A DNA stretch of 52,311 nucleotides, from positions 1 to 52,311 of the forward strand of contig NZ_JXSS01000096.1 of the NCBI RefSeq assembly GCF_000855665.1. Reading direction: 5' to 3'. The DNA is from Lysobacter sp. A03 (GTDB taxonomy: Bacteria > Pseudomonadota > Gammaproteobacteria > Xanthomonadales > Xanthomonadaceae). A program made the translations under genes and the position numbers. The notes under the pieces are model-generated. The model had not been told where the DNA came from and did not search any database. It saw nothing but the letters and a program-made list of their open reading frames with translations. Positions 9,017 to 17,994 of the stretch are shown here, piece after piece; position 1 is the stretch's first letter; every line of letters starts with the position of its first letter.

Positions 9017-10402
9017 TCACCCCGTACCGGTGGCATCCGGCGCGCTGCGCACCGCCAACAAACTGCCGGCGTAGAGCGCCGCGAGCAACAGCGTCAGGCC
9101 GCCCCAGAACGTCGAATAGAACGCCAGGTGGGTATTCAGCGGGAACACGGTCACCACCAGCGCCAGCATGGCGGGAAGCGCGCGCTCGCGCGCCAGCGCG
9201 GCGGCGAAACGCCACGCGCGCCACGCCAGCGCCGCGCCTGCGAGCCACATCAGCAGGCCGAAGAATCCGGTTTCACTGAGGATCTCCAGGACGATCTGGT
9301 GGGCGTGGAAGGCAGGCCCGTCGCCCCACTCTGCCTGCTGGCCGATTTGCGGATCGCAGTCCGGGAACGCCTCGCGGAAGCCGCGCGCGCCCACGCCATT
9401 GACTGGGTGCTCGCGCACCATGCACAGCGCGGCGCCCCAGATCCGGGTACGGCCGGAGAGCGCGCGATCGACGCCTTCCTCACTGACCGCGAAGACGTGC
9501 GTGGTGCGTACCAGGCGCTGGCGCACATCGCTGGATACCACGCCCAGCACACCCAGCAGGATCGCCCCGGCGGTGAACACGGCGAGCAGTTTCTTCCATC
9601 CCAGCAACCGCCAGCCCGACAACACCAGCACCAGCAGGTAGGTGATCCACGACGCCCTCGAGCCGGCCAGCATCACCACTACGCCGACCGCTGCGGCCGC
9701 GAGCAGCCAACCGAGCATGTGGGCACGCTTGGCAGCGGCGTACAGCGCGAACGGTGACAGGCTCGCCAGCACGATGCCCAGCTTTAGGTTGCATGGCCCA
9801 AACACGCCGCTGAGACGATCGACCGCGGCCACCTCGCTCACGCTGCACATCGGGTGACCACTGATCGCCTGCTTGATCGAGTCGATGCCGAAGAACAACG
9901 GGCTGGTGCCAATGCCTGCCTGTACCAGCGCGTCAACGGTCCAGACGGCGAGGATGATCGCCAGGCCGCCGAACGTGGTGCGCCGGCCCCGCTCGTTGGC
10001 GACCGCCGCTGCCGCCAGCCAGAGGAACGGCAGATAGCGCAGGTCCACCGCCGCTTCGCGAAGCGCTCGCCCAGGATCGACAGAGTCCAGCGCGGACACC
10101 AGTTGCGGCAGCCAGTAGGCGAAAAACAGGACGCTGGTCAGGGCCCAGGCCTCGCCACTGAGCAGTCGCACCCCGCCGCGGAAGCGCGAGCTGATCAGTT
10201 TGACGATCGCCACCAGCGCACCCAGCACCAGGATCGCTTCGGCATAACCCGGCGCAGGCCACAAGGCGACATACGACAGGATCCACGCCGGCGCCCAGCG
10301 CCAGCCCTGGATCGCCCGCCCCGCCGGCGCCGACGCCGCTGCCGCGCCGCGCTCGGCCGCGATGCCGGCGGAAAGGTCAGTTGATGAGTTCGGCATAGAC
10401 AT
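9017..10402 (-). CDS. O-antigen ligase family membrane protein
   Basis: Polytopic membrane protein of about 461 residues with the Wzy_C / O-antigen ligase pattern: about ten to twelve hydrophobic helices and a large periplasmic loop (about 240-370) carrying RALSGRTRIWGAALCMVREHP and NGVGARGFREAFP. The R...G..G and HNxxL-like region is here represented by AFHAHQIVLEILSETGFFGL, where the conserved histidine pair of ligases is seen. It would transfer O-polysaccharide to lipid A-core, or polymerise sugar units. The start at ATG 10402 (or 10396) overlaps the end of the upstream glycosyltransferase by 26 bases, so the two are translationally linked. Whether it is the true WaaL or a Wzy-type polymerase is open. 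Confidence 0.87.
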   Translation of the reverse strand: MSMPNSSTDLSAGIAAERGAAAASAPAGRAIQGWRWAPAWILSYVALWPAPGYAEAILVLGALVAIVKLISSRFRGGVRLLSGEAWALTSVLFFAYWLPQLVSALDSVDPGRALREAAVDLRYLPFLWLAAAAVANERGRRTTFGGLAIILAVWTVDALVQAGIGTSPLFFGIDSIKQAISGHPMCSVSEVAAVDRLSGVFGPCNLKLGIVLASLSPFALYAAAKRAHMLGWLLAAAAVGVVVMLAGSRASWITYLLVLVLSGWRLLGWKKLLAVFTAGAILLGVLGVVSSDVRQRLVRTTHVFAVSEEGVDRALSGRTRIWGAALCMVREHPVNGVGARGFREAFPDCDPQIGQQAEWGDGPAFHAHQIVLEILSETGFFGLLMWLAGAALAWRAWRFAAALARERALPAMLALVVTVFPLNTHLAFYSTFWGGLTLLLAALYAGSLLAVRSAPDATGTG

Positions 10403-11501
10403 CCAGGGTGGCTCGTTGCATCGCGTGCAGGGTGAAATCCGACAGATCGGGCATCGTACCGGCTGACGCGGGGACGCTGTCCAGCAGCGCGAGCGCGCGA
10501 TCGTGCAGCAGCGACGCGTTAAAAGGCGGTACCGCTCCCGCCCGCTGCAGTCTGGACAGCAGTTCACCGACGCCGCCGTGGGCCCAGCCAAGCACGGGTC
10601 GCCCCACGGACAGGGCTTCGATCACGGTGCGACCGAACGCTTCAGGCTTGCGCGAGAGCTGGAGGACGAGATCGCTCGCCGCGTACGCGCGGGCGATCGC
10701 GTCGGTGGGCGCGGTGAAGGCGATCGCGTCGACGACGCCGCGGGCCGACGCCACGCCTTCCAATTCGGCGATGTAGTCCTCGCGCCCCGGTTCGCGGGCG
10801 CCGGGCAGCCAGAGCCGCGCATCGCGGCCGTCCGCGCGCAAGCGTGCCAGCAGCTCGACGGCATCACCATGGCCCTTCAGTCGTGTGCCACGCCCGGGCA
10901 GCAGCAGCAAGGGGCCATCGCCGCCCAGCGCCGGGTGCTGTGCTGCGGCCCAGGCACGGGCGGAGCGGTCGGGCAGCGGCGCAGGCGGAAAGGCGGCCGC
11001 GTCGATCCCGCGGGGTATGACCCGCAGGCGTCCGGTGTCGGTCGCAGGGTAATGCGCCATTACATAATCGCGGACACTCTGCGATACGCAGATCACCCGT
11101 TCGCCGCCGACCATCACCGCGCTGTAGCGCGAGGGCGAGTTGAGGCCGTGGACGGTGGAGACCAGGCGCGGCCGGCGCGCGGGGTGGAGCCCGGCCAGCG
11201 CGAAGCGCGCGATCCAGGCCGGCAGCCGGGAACGCACGTGGACGATATCCATATCACCGCTTTGCAGCAGCCGGCGCAGCGGTAGCACGCGTGAAAGCGT
11301 CAGTGGCGACTTGCGGCCGATATCCAGGGTCACGTGCTCGCCGCCAAGGGCCAGCAGTTGTGGCAGCAGGCGGCCGCCGGCGGATACGACGATTGCGCGA
11401 TGACCCGCCGACACGAGGGCGTCGGCGATTTCGAGCGTTGAGCGCTCCACTCCACCCGATTCCAGCGCCGGCAGCAGCTGGACCACCGTCATCGGGCGCA
11501 T
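10377..11501 (-). CDS. glycosyltransferase family 4 (GT-B), LPS-type
   Basis: GT-B fold glycosyltransferase, 374 residues. The N-terminal acceptor domain starts VVQLLPALESGGVERSTLEIA with the glycine-rich loop, followed by DIVHVRSRLPAW and STVHGLNS. The C-terminal nucleotide-sugar domain contains LLLPGRGTRLKGHGDAVELL, and the E-X7-E motif appears as KPEAFGRTVIEALSVGRPVLGW (about 296-317). These are family 4 hallmarks (WaaG-like). It directly precedes the ligase-like gene and lies near waaA and lpxL, so a role in LPS core or O-chain sugar addition is likely. Sugar donor and linkage are unknown. A slightly shorter start at 11492 is possible. Confidence 0.9.
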   Translation of the reverse strand: MRPMTVVQLLPALESGGVERSTLEIADALVSAGHRAIVVSAGGRLLPQLLALGGEHVTLDIGRKSPLTLSRVLPLRRLLQSGDMDIVHVRSRLPAWIARFALAGLHPARRPRLVSTVHGLNSPSRYSAVMVGGERVICVSQSVRDYVMAHYPATDTGRLRVIPRGIDAAAFPPAPLPDRSARAWAAAQHPALGGDGPLLLLPGRGTRLKGHGDAVELLARLRADGRDARLWLPGAREPGREDYIAELEGVASARGVVDAIAFTAPTDAIARAYAASDLVLQLSRKPEAFGRTVIEALSVGRPVLGWAHGGVGELLSRLQRAGAVPPFNASLLHDRALALLDSVPASAGTMPDLSDFTLHAMQRATLDVYAELIN

Positions 11502-11510
11502 TGCGTTGGA

Positions 11511-11708
11511 TCAGTCCTGCAGGACGAAATGCGCGCCGCAGTAGAAGCAGGTGCTCTCCAGGTCTTCCTCGATGGACAGGTAAACCCGAGGATGCGAGTT
11601 CCACAGCGCCATCGAGGGAGTCGGGCAGCTCAACGGCAAGTCGGCGCGCGTCACGGTGTAACGGAGTTCGGCGTTGGCCTGGGTGGGGTGGTCATGGACT
11701 GCAGTCAT
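11511..11708 (-). CDS. small zinc-finger (zf-CHCC family) protein
   Basis: A 65-residue protein with the CHCC zinc-finger pattern: LSCPTPSMALWNSHPRVYLS supplies Cys and His, and CFYCGAHFVL supplies the last two cysteines. The family motif CP..(12-13 residues)..HPRVYL-(E-rich stretch)-C-x-C-G is shared with the NDUFS6 subunit of mitochondrial complex I and with small bacterial proteins of unknown role. I prefer the ATG at 11708 to the GTG at 11720. It is 9 bases upstream of the glycosyltransferase and probably cotranscribed with it. In related genera the gene is often beside the LPS genes, but no function is established. Confidence 0.85.
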   Translation of the reverse strand: MTAVHDHPTQANAELRYTVTRADLPLSCPTPSMALWNSHPRVYLSIEEDLESTCFYCGAHFVLQD

Positions 11709-11753
11709 GGCGGCGATCACGGACGGTACAAGGAGGCCAGTTTACCAGCTGCC

Positions 11754-12461
11754 TCAAGCGGGCAGGTCGAACCACAACAGCTGGACCCGTGTGGTGCCCG
11801 CTCCGGCCAATGCAAGCTGGCCGGACTCGGCGCTCAAACCCAGGCCGTCGCCGGCGGACAAATCCCGCCCATCGACCTTGGCCGCACCGGTGGCGACGTG
11901 CAGCCAGTAGCGGCGGGACGTGTCAAGCGATCTAACCACCGAAGATCCGGGGGAGAGTTCCGACCGGTAAAGACGCGCGTCCTGACGGATCGCGACGCTG
12001 CCATCGTCCCCGTCCGGCGATGCCAGCAGGTGCCAGCCGTCCCGCGGCGCGGCCTCGTGGATGCCCGAGGCGGGCTCGGCGTTGACCCGATCGGGCTGCA
12101 GCCAGGCTTGCAGGAAGTGGACGGGCTCTGCGTGCGACGCGTTGGAGTGGTGGAACTGCATTCCGTGGCCGGTTCCCAGCCAAAGCAGGCCTCCGGCGCC
12201 GACAATCCGTTCCGCCCCGCTGCTGTCGCGGTGCGCCAGGGCGCCGGACAACACGTAGGTGAGCACTTCCATGTTCGCGCGCCGGCACCGGGCGAGCCCC
12301 GCACCGGGCGCGAGACGGTCCTCGTTGAGCACCCGCAGCGCGCCAAAGCCCATCCATTGCGGGTCGTAATAGGCCCCGCCGGAGAACGTGCGCCGGCGAT
12401 CCAGCCCGTCCGCGGTGGATGGGCCCTGGCCGCGGGATGCGGAGGGACGCTCAACGATCAC
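11754..12461 (-). CDS. pirin-family (YhhW-like) cupin protein with lost metal ligands
   Basis: A bicupin of 235 residues like pirin and E. coli YhhW, which are iron-binding and in some cases quercetin dioxygenases. N-terminal RRTFSGGAYYDPQWMGFGALRVLNED and NMEVLTYVLSGALAHRDSSG are clearly pirin-like, as is the C-terminal LHVATGAAKVDGRDLSAGDGLG. The metal site is altered: the family HPH before the N/D-M-E segment is here C-R-R (in GLARCRRANMEV), and the later H-x-E site reads GTGHGMQFHHSN. It is therefore unlikely to bind iron in the usual way. The start is a GTG 6 bases after the YceI stop, suggesting coupling. It belongs to a minus-strand run with yceI and the nitroreductase-like gene. Confidence 0.85.
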   Translation of the reverse strand: MIVERPSASRGQGPSTADGLDRRRTFSGGAYYDPQWMGFGALRVLNEDRLAPGAGLARCRRANMEVLTYVLSGALAHRDSSGAERIVGAGGLLWLGTGHGMQFHHSNASHAEPVHFLQAWLQPDRVNAEPASGIHEAAPRDGWHLLASPDGDDGSVAIRQDARLYRSELSPGSSVVRSLDTSRRYWLHVATGAAKVDGRDLSAGDGLGLSAESGQLALAGAGTTRVQLLWFDLPA

Positions 12462-12467
12462 TGCGCG

Positions 12468-13049
12468 TTACGACCCGGCTTTGGCGACCGACGCCTCGGT
12501 GGTGATCCGGATGTCGACCTCGTCGCTGACGGCGGGCGCATACATGCCGACACCAAAGTCGCTGCGCTTGATGGTCGCGCGGGCGTCAAAACCGATCGTC
12601 GGCTGCTTGGCCATGTTCTCGCCGATTTTGTTCAGGGTCACGTCCAGAACCACCGGATGGGTATTGTCCTTGATCGTCAGATCGCCGGTGACCTTGAGCT
12701 TGCCTTCACCGGCCGACTCCACCGCGGTGCTGCGGAAAGTCGCCACCGGAAACCGGGCGGCGTCGAAGAAATCCGTGCCACGCAGGTGCTCGTCAAACTT
12801 GGCGGTGAAGCTGTTCAGTCCTGACAGGGGCAGAGTGACCTTGACGCTGGACGCGGCGACGTTGTCGGCGTCGTAGATCAGGATCCCTTCGGCCTGGCCG
12901 AAGTGTGCCACGGGATTGGAAAAGCCGAAGTGGTTCCACTGCGCGATCACGTTGGTGTGGCTGGGATCGAGCTGATAGGTGACCGGGGCGGCGATCGCGA
13001 AATTGGCGGTCGTGACAAGCGCAGCGGCGAGGAGCAGACGTTTGATCAT
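12468..13049 (-). CDS. YceI-family periplasmic protein
   Basis: A secreted lipocalin-like protein, 193 residues, with signal peptide MIKRLLLAAALVTTANFAIAA. The mature part opens PVTYQLDPSHTNVIAQWNHFGFSNPVAHF, the classic YceI opening (Y-x-x-D-x-x-H-S/T), then FDEHLRGTDFFDAARFP and IKRSDFGVGMY. Members bind polyisoprenoid lipids in a beta-barrel; the physiological role is unsettled and often linked to stress. The ATG at 13049 is preceded by GGAG with good spacing. It sits 74 bases after the nitroreductase-like gene and directly before the pirin gene. Confidence 0.93.
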   Translation of the reverse strand: MIKRLLLAAALVTTANFAIAAPVTYQLDPSHTNVIAQWNHFGFSNPVAHFGQAEGILIYDADNVAASSVKVTLPLSGLNSFTAKFDEHLRGTDFFDAARFPVATFRSTAVESAGEGKLKVTGDLTIKDNTHPVVLDVTLNKIGENMAKQPTIGFDARATIKRSDFGVGMYAPAVSDEVDIRITTEASVAKAGS

Positions 13050-13123
13050 GGGAGAACTCCGGGTGTCAGGGGGAAGTGGCAGGCGGCAGGTGGCAGCAGC
13101 AAAAAGGGCCTCGCGAAAATCGT

Positions 13124-13723
13124 TCAAGCGATCCGCGCTGCCTCCTCGAACGACAGCCGCGGCGAGCGCGGGAAAATCTTCTCGGCATTGCCATAACCCA
13201 GGTTGACGAGGAAGTTCGACTTGATCGCCGTGCCCGCGAAAAACGCCGCGTCGACCTTGGCATTGTCAAAACCGGACATCGGACCGGTGTCCAGTCCCAG
13301 CGCCCGCGCAGCCAGGATCAGATACGCGCCCTGCAGGCTGCCATTGCGGAACGCCGCTGTAGTGCGGCCTTCGCGGGGACCGGCAAACCAGCTCCTGGCG
13401 TCGGTATGCGGAAACAGGTACGGCAGCTTTTCGTGAAAATCTTCGTCAAAACCGACAATCACCGTAACCGGAGCGGCCATGGTCTTGGCGTGATTGCCCT
13501 CATCCAGCGCCGGCTCGAGCAGCGCCTTGGCCTGGGCGGACTTCACGAACACGAAGCGCCCCGGCGACATGTTGGCGCTGGTCGGGCCCCACTTCACCAG
13601 ATCGTAGAGCTGGCGAAGGGTATCGTCACTGACCTCGCCGCCGAGCTCGTTGTGGGTGCGCGCGGTGCGGAACAGCTGGTCCAGCGTTGCCGGTGCGAGG
13701 GGTTCGGGTCGGAACGGGGCCAT
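13124..13723 (-). CDS. malonic semialdehyde reductase (RutE/HadB-like nitroreductase fold)
   Basis: FMN-dependent oxidoreductase of the nitroreductase superfamily, 199 residues, closest in pattern to RutE/Had[43 protein letters not shown] (FMN-binding segment), [41 protein letters not shown] and FLVNLGYG. RutE reduces malonic semialdehyde to 3-hydroxypropionate at the end of the Rut pyrimidine-degradation route, but no other rut gene is nearby, so the substrate here is unproven. The start has a GGAGAG ribosome-binding site. It heads the minus-strand run towards yceI and the pirin gene and is divergent from the ELM1-like gene (120 bases). Confidence 0.88.
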   Translation of the reverse strand: MAPFRPEPLAPATLDQLFRTARTHNELGGEVSDDTLRQLYDLVKWGPTSANMSPGRFVFVKSAQAKALLEPALDEGNHAKTMAAPVTVIVGFDEDFHEKLPYLFPHTDARSWFAGPREGRTTAAFRNGSLQGAYLILAARALGLDTGPMSGFDNAKVDAAFFAGTAIKSNFLVNLGYGNAEKIFPRSPRLSFEEAARIA

Positions 13724-13843
13724 CTATGATCTCTCCGTGGATGCAGTGGAATCGACGCTCCGGTGGGAGCTGCCAAGCCGGCCAGTGTAGGCGCTGACAG
13801 GCAGCGAGCACGGGCGCAACCTTGGAACGTATTGCAGGCAGAG

Positions 13844-14800
13844 ATGAAACGCCAAGCGGAAAACCCGAGCGTCTGGACCATCACCGACGGCAACGCCGGG
13901 AACCTGCGCCAGGCGCAGGCGCTGGGGCGCGCGCTCGGCATGCCGATGCGCGATTGGAAGCTGGACACGCGCGCGCCGTGGCGCTGGACCGCGCCCCGGG
14001 GTATTGCCGCGGAGCACGCCTTCGGCCCCGAGTTCCATGATGCGTTGAGGCGGCCGCCCGCATTGGCCATCGGCTGCGGGCGGCAGGCGGCGCTCGCGAC
14101 GCGGCTTCTGCGGCGTCACGGCAGCGCCACGGTGCAAATCCTCGATCCACGCATCGCCACACGCCATTGGGACCTGGTGATCGCGCCCGAGCACGACCGC
14201 CTGCTGGGCAGCAACGTCATTTCCGTTCTGGGCAGCCTGCATCCGGTGGACGCACACTGGCTGGCCGAGGCACGGCGCCGGTTCACGGCCCTGGCGACCC
14301 TGCCGCAACCGCGCACCGCGTTGCTGCTTGGCGGTGCCAGTGCACACGCCCAGTTGGACGCGGATTGGCTGGAAGCGTTGACCCTGGACGTGATGCGCCA
14401 GGTCGACGAGGCGGGAGGCTGCATCATGGCGACCACCTCGCGCCGTAGCCCGGCTGGGTTGGGTCAGCGGCTGCAAAAGCATTTCGCCGGCCGCAGCGGA
14501 ATGCTGTTCACACCGCCGGGCGACGGGGCCAATCCCTACCCCGGCCTGCTGGCCTGTGCAGACCGGATCGTATGCACCGCCGAGTCGGTCAACATGCTCT
14601 CGGAGGCCTGCGCCACCGAGGTACCGGTGTTCGTCGCCGGTATGGACCAACTGCGCGGGCGTCCGCGCCGGTTTATCGATCGTCTGCTTGAACTGGGTCG
14701 CGTGCGCACATTCGACGGGTCCGCCACGGATTTCCCGGTCACGCCGCTGCGCGAAACCGGCCGGGTCGCAGACGAGGTCAGGCAGCGCCTGTCGCTGTAA
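13844..14800 (+). CDS. ELM1/GtrOC1 family (DUF1022) putative nucleoside-diphosphate-sugar protein
   Basis: A 318-residue protein of the family named after plant mitochondrial fission factor ELM1, which is widespread in Alpha- and Gammaproteobacteria. It has a GT-B-like layout: WTITDGNAGNLRQAQALGRALG at the start, VQILDPRIATRHWDLVIAPEHD in the middle (about 90-115), LLLGGASAHAQL and CTAESVNMLSEACATEVPVFV near the end. The last segment resembles the nucleotide-sugar site of LPS glycosyltransferases. Bacterial members are suspected to act in cell-surface glycan synthesis, but I know of no settled reaction. The ATG at 13844 is chosen because the upstream frame is low-complexity and overlaps the divergent promoter region. 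It ends 10 bases from the convergent glnE. Confidence 0.87.
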   Translation: MKRQAENPSVWTITDGNAGNLRQAQALGRALGMPMRDWKLDTRAPWRWTAPRGIAAEHAFGPEFHDALRRPPALAIGCGRQAALATRLLRRHGSATVQILDPRIATRHWDLVIAPEHDRLLGSNVISVLGSLHPVDAHWLAEARRRFTALATLPQPRTALLLGGASAHAQLDADWLEALTLDVMRQVDEAGGCIMATTSRRSPAGLGQRLQKHFAGRSGMLFTPPGDGANPYPGLLACADRIVCTAESVNMLSEACATEVPVFVAGMDQLRGRPRRFIDRLLELGRVRTFDGSATDFPVTPLRETGRVADEVRQRLSL

Positions 14801-14810
14801 CGCGCGCGTC

Positions 14811-17714
14811 TCAAACCCGGCGGCTGAAGTCGAGTCCGTGCTCACGTGCCGCCAGCTCAATCGCGGCGCGAGCGCGCTCCACTGGCGCGTCGGGCACCAT
14901 CCGACGGGGACGGCGATCCAGGCTGCAGTCCAGGCTGCGCGAGAGCAGGATCTCGTGGGCTGCCTGCAATTGGGTGCGGCTTTCCCCGTCAATGATCCCC
15001 TCGCCATGGATGGCCACGATCAGGCCGTGGGTGTCCTGGGTGTCCATGACGCCGGGACGGGTGGCGGCATGCTCCAGCACCAACGACTGCAACACGAACT
15101 CCAGGTCGACCAGCCCGCCCAGACCCTGCTTGAGATCGAACACGCCGCCCTTGCTGCGGTCCAGTTCGGCGCGCATGCGAGCGCGCATTGCCGACACTTC
15201 ATCGCGCAACTGGTCCCGATCGCGCGGCCGCGACAGCGTCGCCTTGCGCACCCCGGCGAAATCTGCGGCCAGGCTTGCATCACCGGCGATGGGGCGCGCA
15301 CGCACCAGCGCCTGGTGCTCCCAGTTCCACGCGCGCTCGTGCTGGTAAGCATCAAAACTGGCCAGGCTGGATACCAGCACGCCCTTGGCGCCGTCCGGTC
15401 GCAGTCGCACGTCCACCTCGTACAGGCGACCGGCGCGCGTGGGCGCCTCCAGCAAGGCGACCAGCTTCTGCGCCAGTCGTGCGGACCAGCGCGCGGCGTC
15501 AAGTGGTCGAGCGCCATCGGAGACGGCGTCGATCCCGCCTGCACTGGCCGGGGTGTCGTAGAGGAACACCAGGTCCAGGTCCGAATCGAATCCCAGCTCC
15601 TCTCCGCCCAGGCTGCCGTAGCCGAATACCCCAAACCGGGTAGCCGGGAGTCGGCCGTGGGCGGCGATCATTTCGCGGGTCGCCATTGCCAGCACCCGGT
15701 TCACGACGCCTTCGGCCAGCCACGCGACCTGCCGCGCGCTTTCCACCGCCGGCTGGCGATGGTCGCGATGGGCCATCGCAATGCGGAAGCTGGCGGCCTG
15801 ACGCACTTCGTTGAGCGCATTGAGCACGGCCTCGACATCTTCCTGGCTACGCACCTCAAGCGCTGCACGCGGGCCATCCGTGCCGCCCGGCACCGGGCGA
15901 GCGCCCGAGCCGTCACCCTGCAGTCCGACCTCGGCGCAGGCCTGGATGAGCTCTGCACGGCCGGGCAGCTCGCCGGCCACGCTGGCATCCAGCAGTTCGT
16001 CCAGCAGCAGGGGATGCACCGCGACGCGTTCGGCGAGCAGCGCGCTTTGGCTGGTCACCCGGACCAGTCGGGCCAGTGCCGCCGGCTGCTCGTCCAGCAG
16101 TGCCAGGTAGGCGCTGCGGCGCAGGATGTTGTGGACCAGCGCCAGCAGGCGGCGCAGTGCGAGTGCGGGCTGGCTGGAACGCGCAGCCCCCTCCATGAAG
16201 GCCGGCAGCACCCGGTCCAGACGGGCGCGGGTGGCGTCGGTCAGGGCGACGACGCCCGGGCTGCGGGCGAAGTCACGGAGCAGGCCATCGGCACCGGCCG
16301 CGTCCTCGAAGCCGGCCTCGGCCAGCAGCGCCACGTCACCCCCATCGGGAAGTGCCAGCCAGTACGCGGCAAGGTCACCCTCGGCGCGGTTGCCATGGCG
16401 GGGCGCCAGCAACGCTGCGAACTCCTCGCACACGATGCCGCGATGCCGCTCCAGTTCCGCTCGCAGTTCATCCCAATCCGCAAAACGCATGCCGATCGCG
16501 ATCCGCTGCCGGGTCGCCGGCTCCACAGGCAAGGCATGGGTCTGCTGGTCGGCGAACATCTGCAGCCGGTTCTCCAGGTGACGCAGAAAGCGGTAAGCCT
16601 CGGTCAGTTGCGCCCCGGTCTGCGCCTCCACCTGCCCGGCCTCGACCAGTGCCGCCAACGCGGGCTGCAGCGAGCGCTCGCGCAGGTCAGGATCACGCCC
16701 GCCGCGGATCAGCTGCAACGCCTGGGCGAGGAATTCGATCTCCCGGATACCCCCGGGGCCGCGCTTGATGTCGTCGGCCAGTTCCTTGCGCGCCACTTCG
16801 GCCGCGATGGCCGCCTTCATCGCGCGCAGGCCGTCCAGCGCGCCGTAATCCAGATAACGCCGATAGACGAACGGGCGCAGCAACTCCAGGAACGCGGCTC
16901 CCGCCGGCAGGTCGCCGGCCACCGGGCGCGCTTTCTGCCACGCATACCGCTCCCAGTCCCGTCCCTCGTGCTGGAAATACTGCTCCATGGCCGGGAACGA
17001 CCAGGCCACCCGCCCCGCATTGCCGTAGGGACGCAACCGCAGGTCCACGCGGTGGCAGAAGCCATCGACCGTGACGTCGTCGAGCAGGCGCGCGAGTTTC
17101 TGGCCGAGGCGGGAAAAGTAGTGTTCCGCCGCCAGTGGCCGCGGCCCGTCCGACGCGGCAGACGGGTCGCCCGGCGACTCGTAGCCGTAGACCAGGTCGA
17201 CGTCGGAACTGAAGTTGAGCTCGCCGCCACCCAGCTTGCCGAGCGCGAACACCACCAGCCTCTGCACGCTGCCGTCCGCATGGCGCAGGACGCCGTGGCG
17301 ACCGACGAACTCCTGTTCCAGCGCCTCCAGTGCGACCCGCAAACACACTTCGGCCAGCGCCGTGGTGCCGGCCAGCGTGGCATCCACATCATCCAGCCCG
17401 TGCACATCACGCCAGACCAGTCGGGTGGACTCGGCGGTGCGATAGCGCCGCAGCAACGACGGCCACTGGTCGCGGTGGTCGGCCAGCAGCTCCGGTGCCG
17501 GCAACGGTGCCTTGCCATCGTCCGCCAGCAGCCGGGTCAGCAAGGCAGGTTGGCGTATCAGCGTGGCAACCGCGAAGTCACTGGCAATCGCCACCGGCTG
17601 GCAACGTTGCAGGGCCGGCGCGTCCAACCCTGCGCCAATCGCCGACTGGCTTGCCTGCAGCTGCGCCAACGCACGCTCGGCAACCGCGGCTACGGAAGAG
17701 GACGCTGGAATCAT
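14811..17714 (-). CDS. glnE: bifunctional glutamine synthetase adenylyltransferase/adenylyl-removing enzyme
   Basis: GlnE adenylylates and de-adenylylates glutamine synthetase according to nitrogen status signalled by PII. At 967 residues it is full length. Two nucleotidyltransferase domains are visible. The N-terminal adenylyl-removase domain has [23 protein letters not shown] (G-G-E-x11-D-x-D pattern). The C-terminal adenylyltransferase domain has [23 protein letters not shown]. Each is followed by its helical regulatory part ([29 protein letters not shown]). Both catalytic Asp pairs are intact. The start at 17714 omits an 11-residue extension. It is convergent with the ELM1-like gene and divergent from the TonB receptor region. 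Confidence 0.96.
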   Translation of the reverse strand: MIPASSSVAAVAERALAQLQASQSAIGAGLDAPALQRCQPVAIASDFAVATLIRQPALLTRLLADDGKAPLPAPELLADHRDQWPSLLRRYRTAESTRLVWRDVHGLDDVDATLAGTTALAEVCLRVALEALEQEFVGRHGVLRHADGSVQRLVVFALGKLGGGELNFSSDVDLVYGYESPGDPSAASDGPRPLAAEHYFSRLGQKLARLLDDVTVDGFCHRVDLRLRPYGNAGRVAWSFPAMEQYFQHEGRDWERYAWQKARPVAGDLPAGAAFLELLRPFVYRRYLDYGALDGLRAMKAAIAAEVARKELADDIKRGPGGIREIEFLAQALQLIRGGRDPDLRERSLQPALAALVEAGQVEAQTGAQLTEAYRFLRHLENRLQMFADQQTHALPVEPATRQRIAIGMRFADWDELRAELERHRGIVCEEFAALLAPRHGNRAEGDLAAYWLALPDGGDVALLAEAGFEDAAGADGLLRDFARSPGVVALTDATRARLDRVLPAFMEGAARSSQPALALRRLLALVHNILRRSAYLALLDEQPAALARLVRVTSQSALLAERVAVHPLLLDELLDASVAGELPGRAELIQACAEVGLQGDGSGARPVPGGTDGPRAALEVRSQEDVEAVLNALNEVRQAASFRIAMAHRDHRQPAVESARQVAWLAEGVVNRVLAMATREMIAAHGRLPATRFGVFGYGSLGGEELGFDSDLDLVFLYDTPASAGGIDAVSDGARPLDAARWSARLAQKLVALLEAPTRAGRLYEVDVRLRPDGAKGVLVSSLASFDAYQHERAWNWEHQALVRARPIAGDASLAADFAGVRKATLSRPRDRDQLRDEVSAMRARMRAELDRSKGGVFDLKQGLGGLVDLEFVLQSLVLEHAATRPGVMDTQDTHGLIVAIHGEGIIDGESRTQLQAAHEILLSRSLDCSLDRRPRRMVPDAPVERARAAIELAAREHGLDFSRRV

Positions 17715-17838
17715 GCCGCGATGATGGCATGCAGCCGGCAAAAACAACTGTTACATCGACCGCCTCCATCAGCCCCGGTAACGCGACACCGCGTGGGCAT
17801 CGCGATGAGCGTGACGACGCGACTGCTCCGGCAGGGCA

Positions 17839-17895
17839 CTCATATCGACATGAGTAACCGCCATAAACAAATACATCCATCCGCATAGACGGATG
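17839..17895. promoter_or_regulatory. two palindromes upstream of the TonB-dependent receptor gene
   Basis: In the 280-base gap between glnE and the receptor gene are two inverted repeats. The first (17839-17854) has CTCAT and ATGAG arms around a TCGA core, with 7 of 8 pairs matching. The second (17878-17895) is CATCCG-CATAGA-CGGATG. Their centres are 40 bases apart and the second ends 99 bases before the ATG. They could be binding sites for the nearby CysB-like regulator or another repressor. The repeats are seen; the role is inference. Confidence 0.4.
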
Positions 17896-17994
17896 TCAAA
17901 ACGATGGCCAAAGTCGGTCCGTCGGAAATCATGACGCACTGCAACATGCGCCACGGGGACTTCCGGCCTGAACCCCTTTTTGCTGGAACTCACG

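Noticed and set aside
14556..17888. Very long open frame (1,110 codons) on the plus strand opposite glnE
   Set aside because: It is the mirror of the GC-rich third-position pattern of glnE, has no family-like motifs and mixes Gln/His/Arg in the way antisense frames do.
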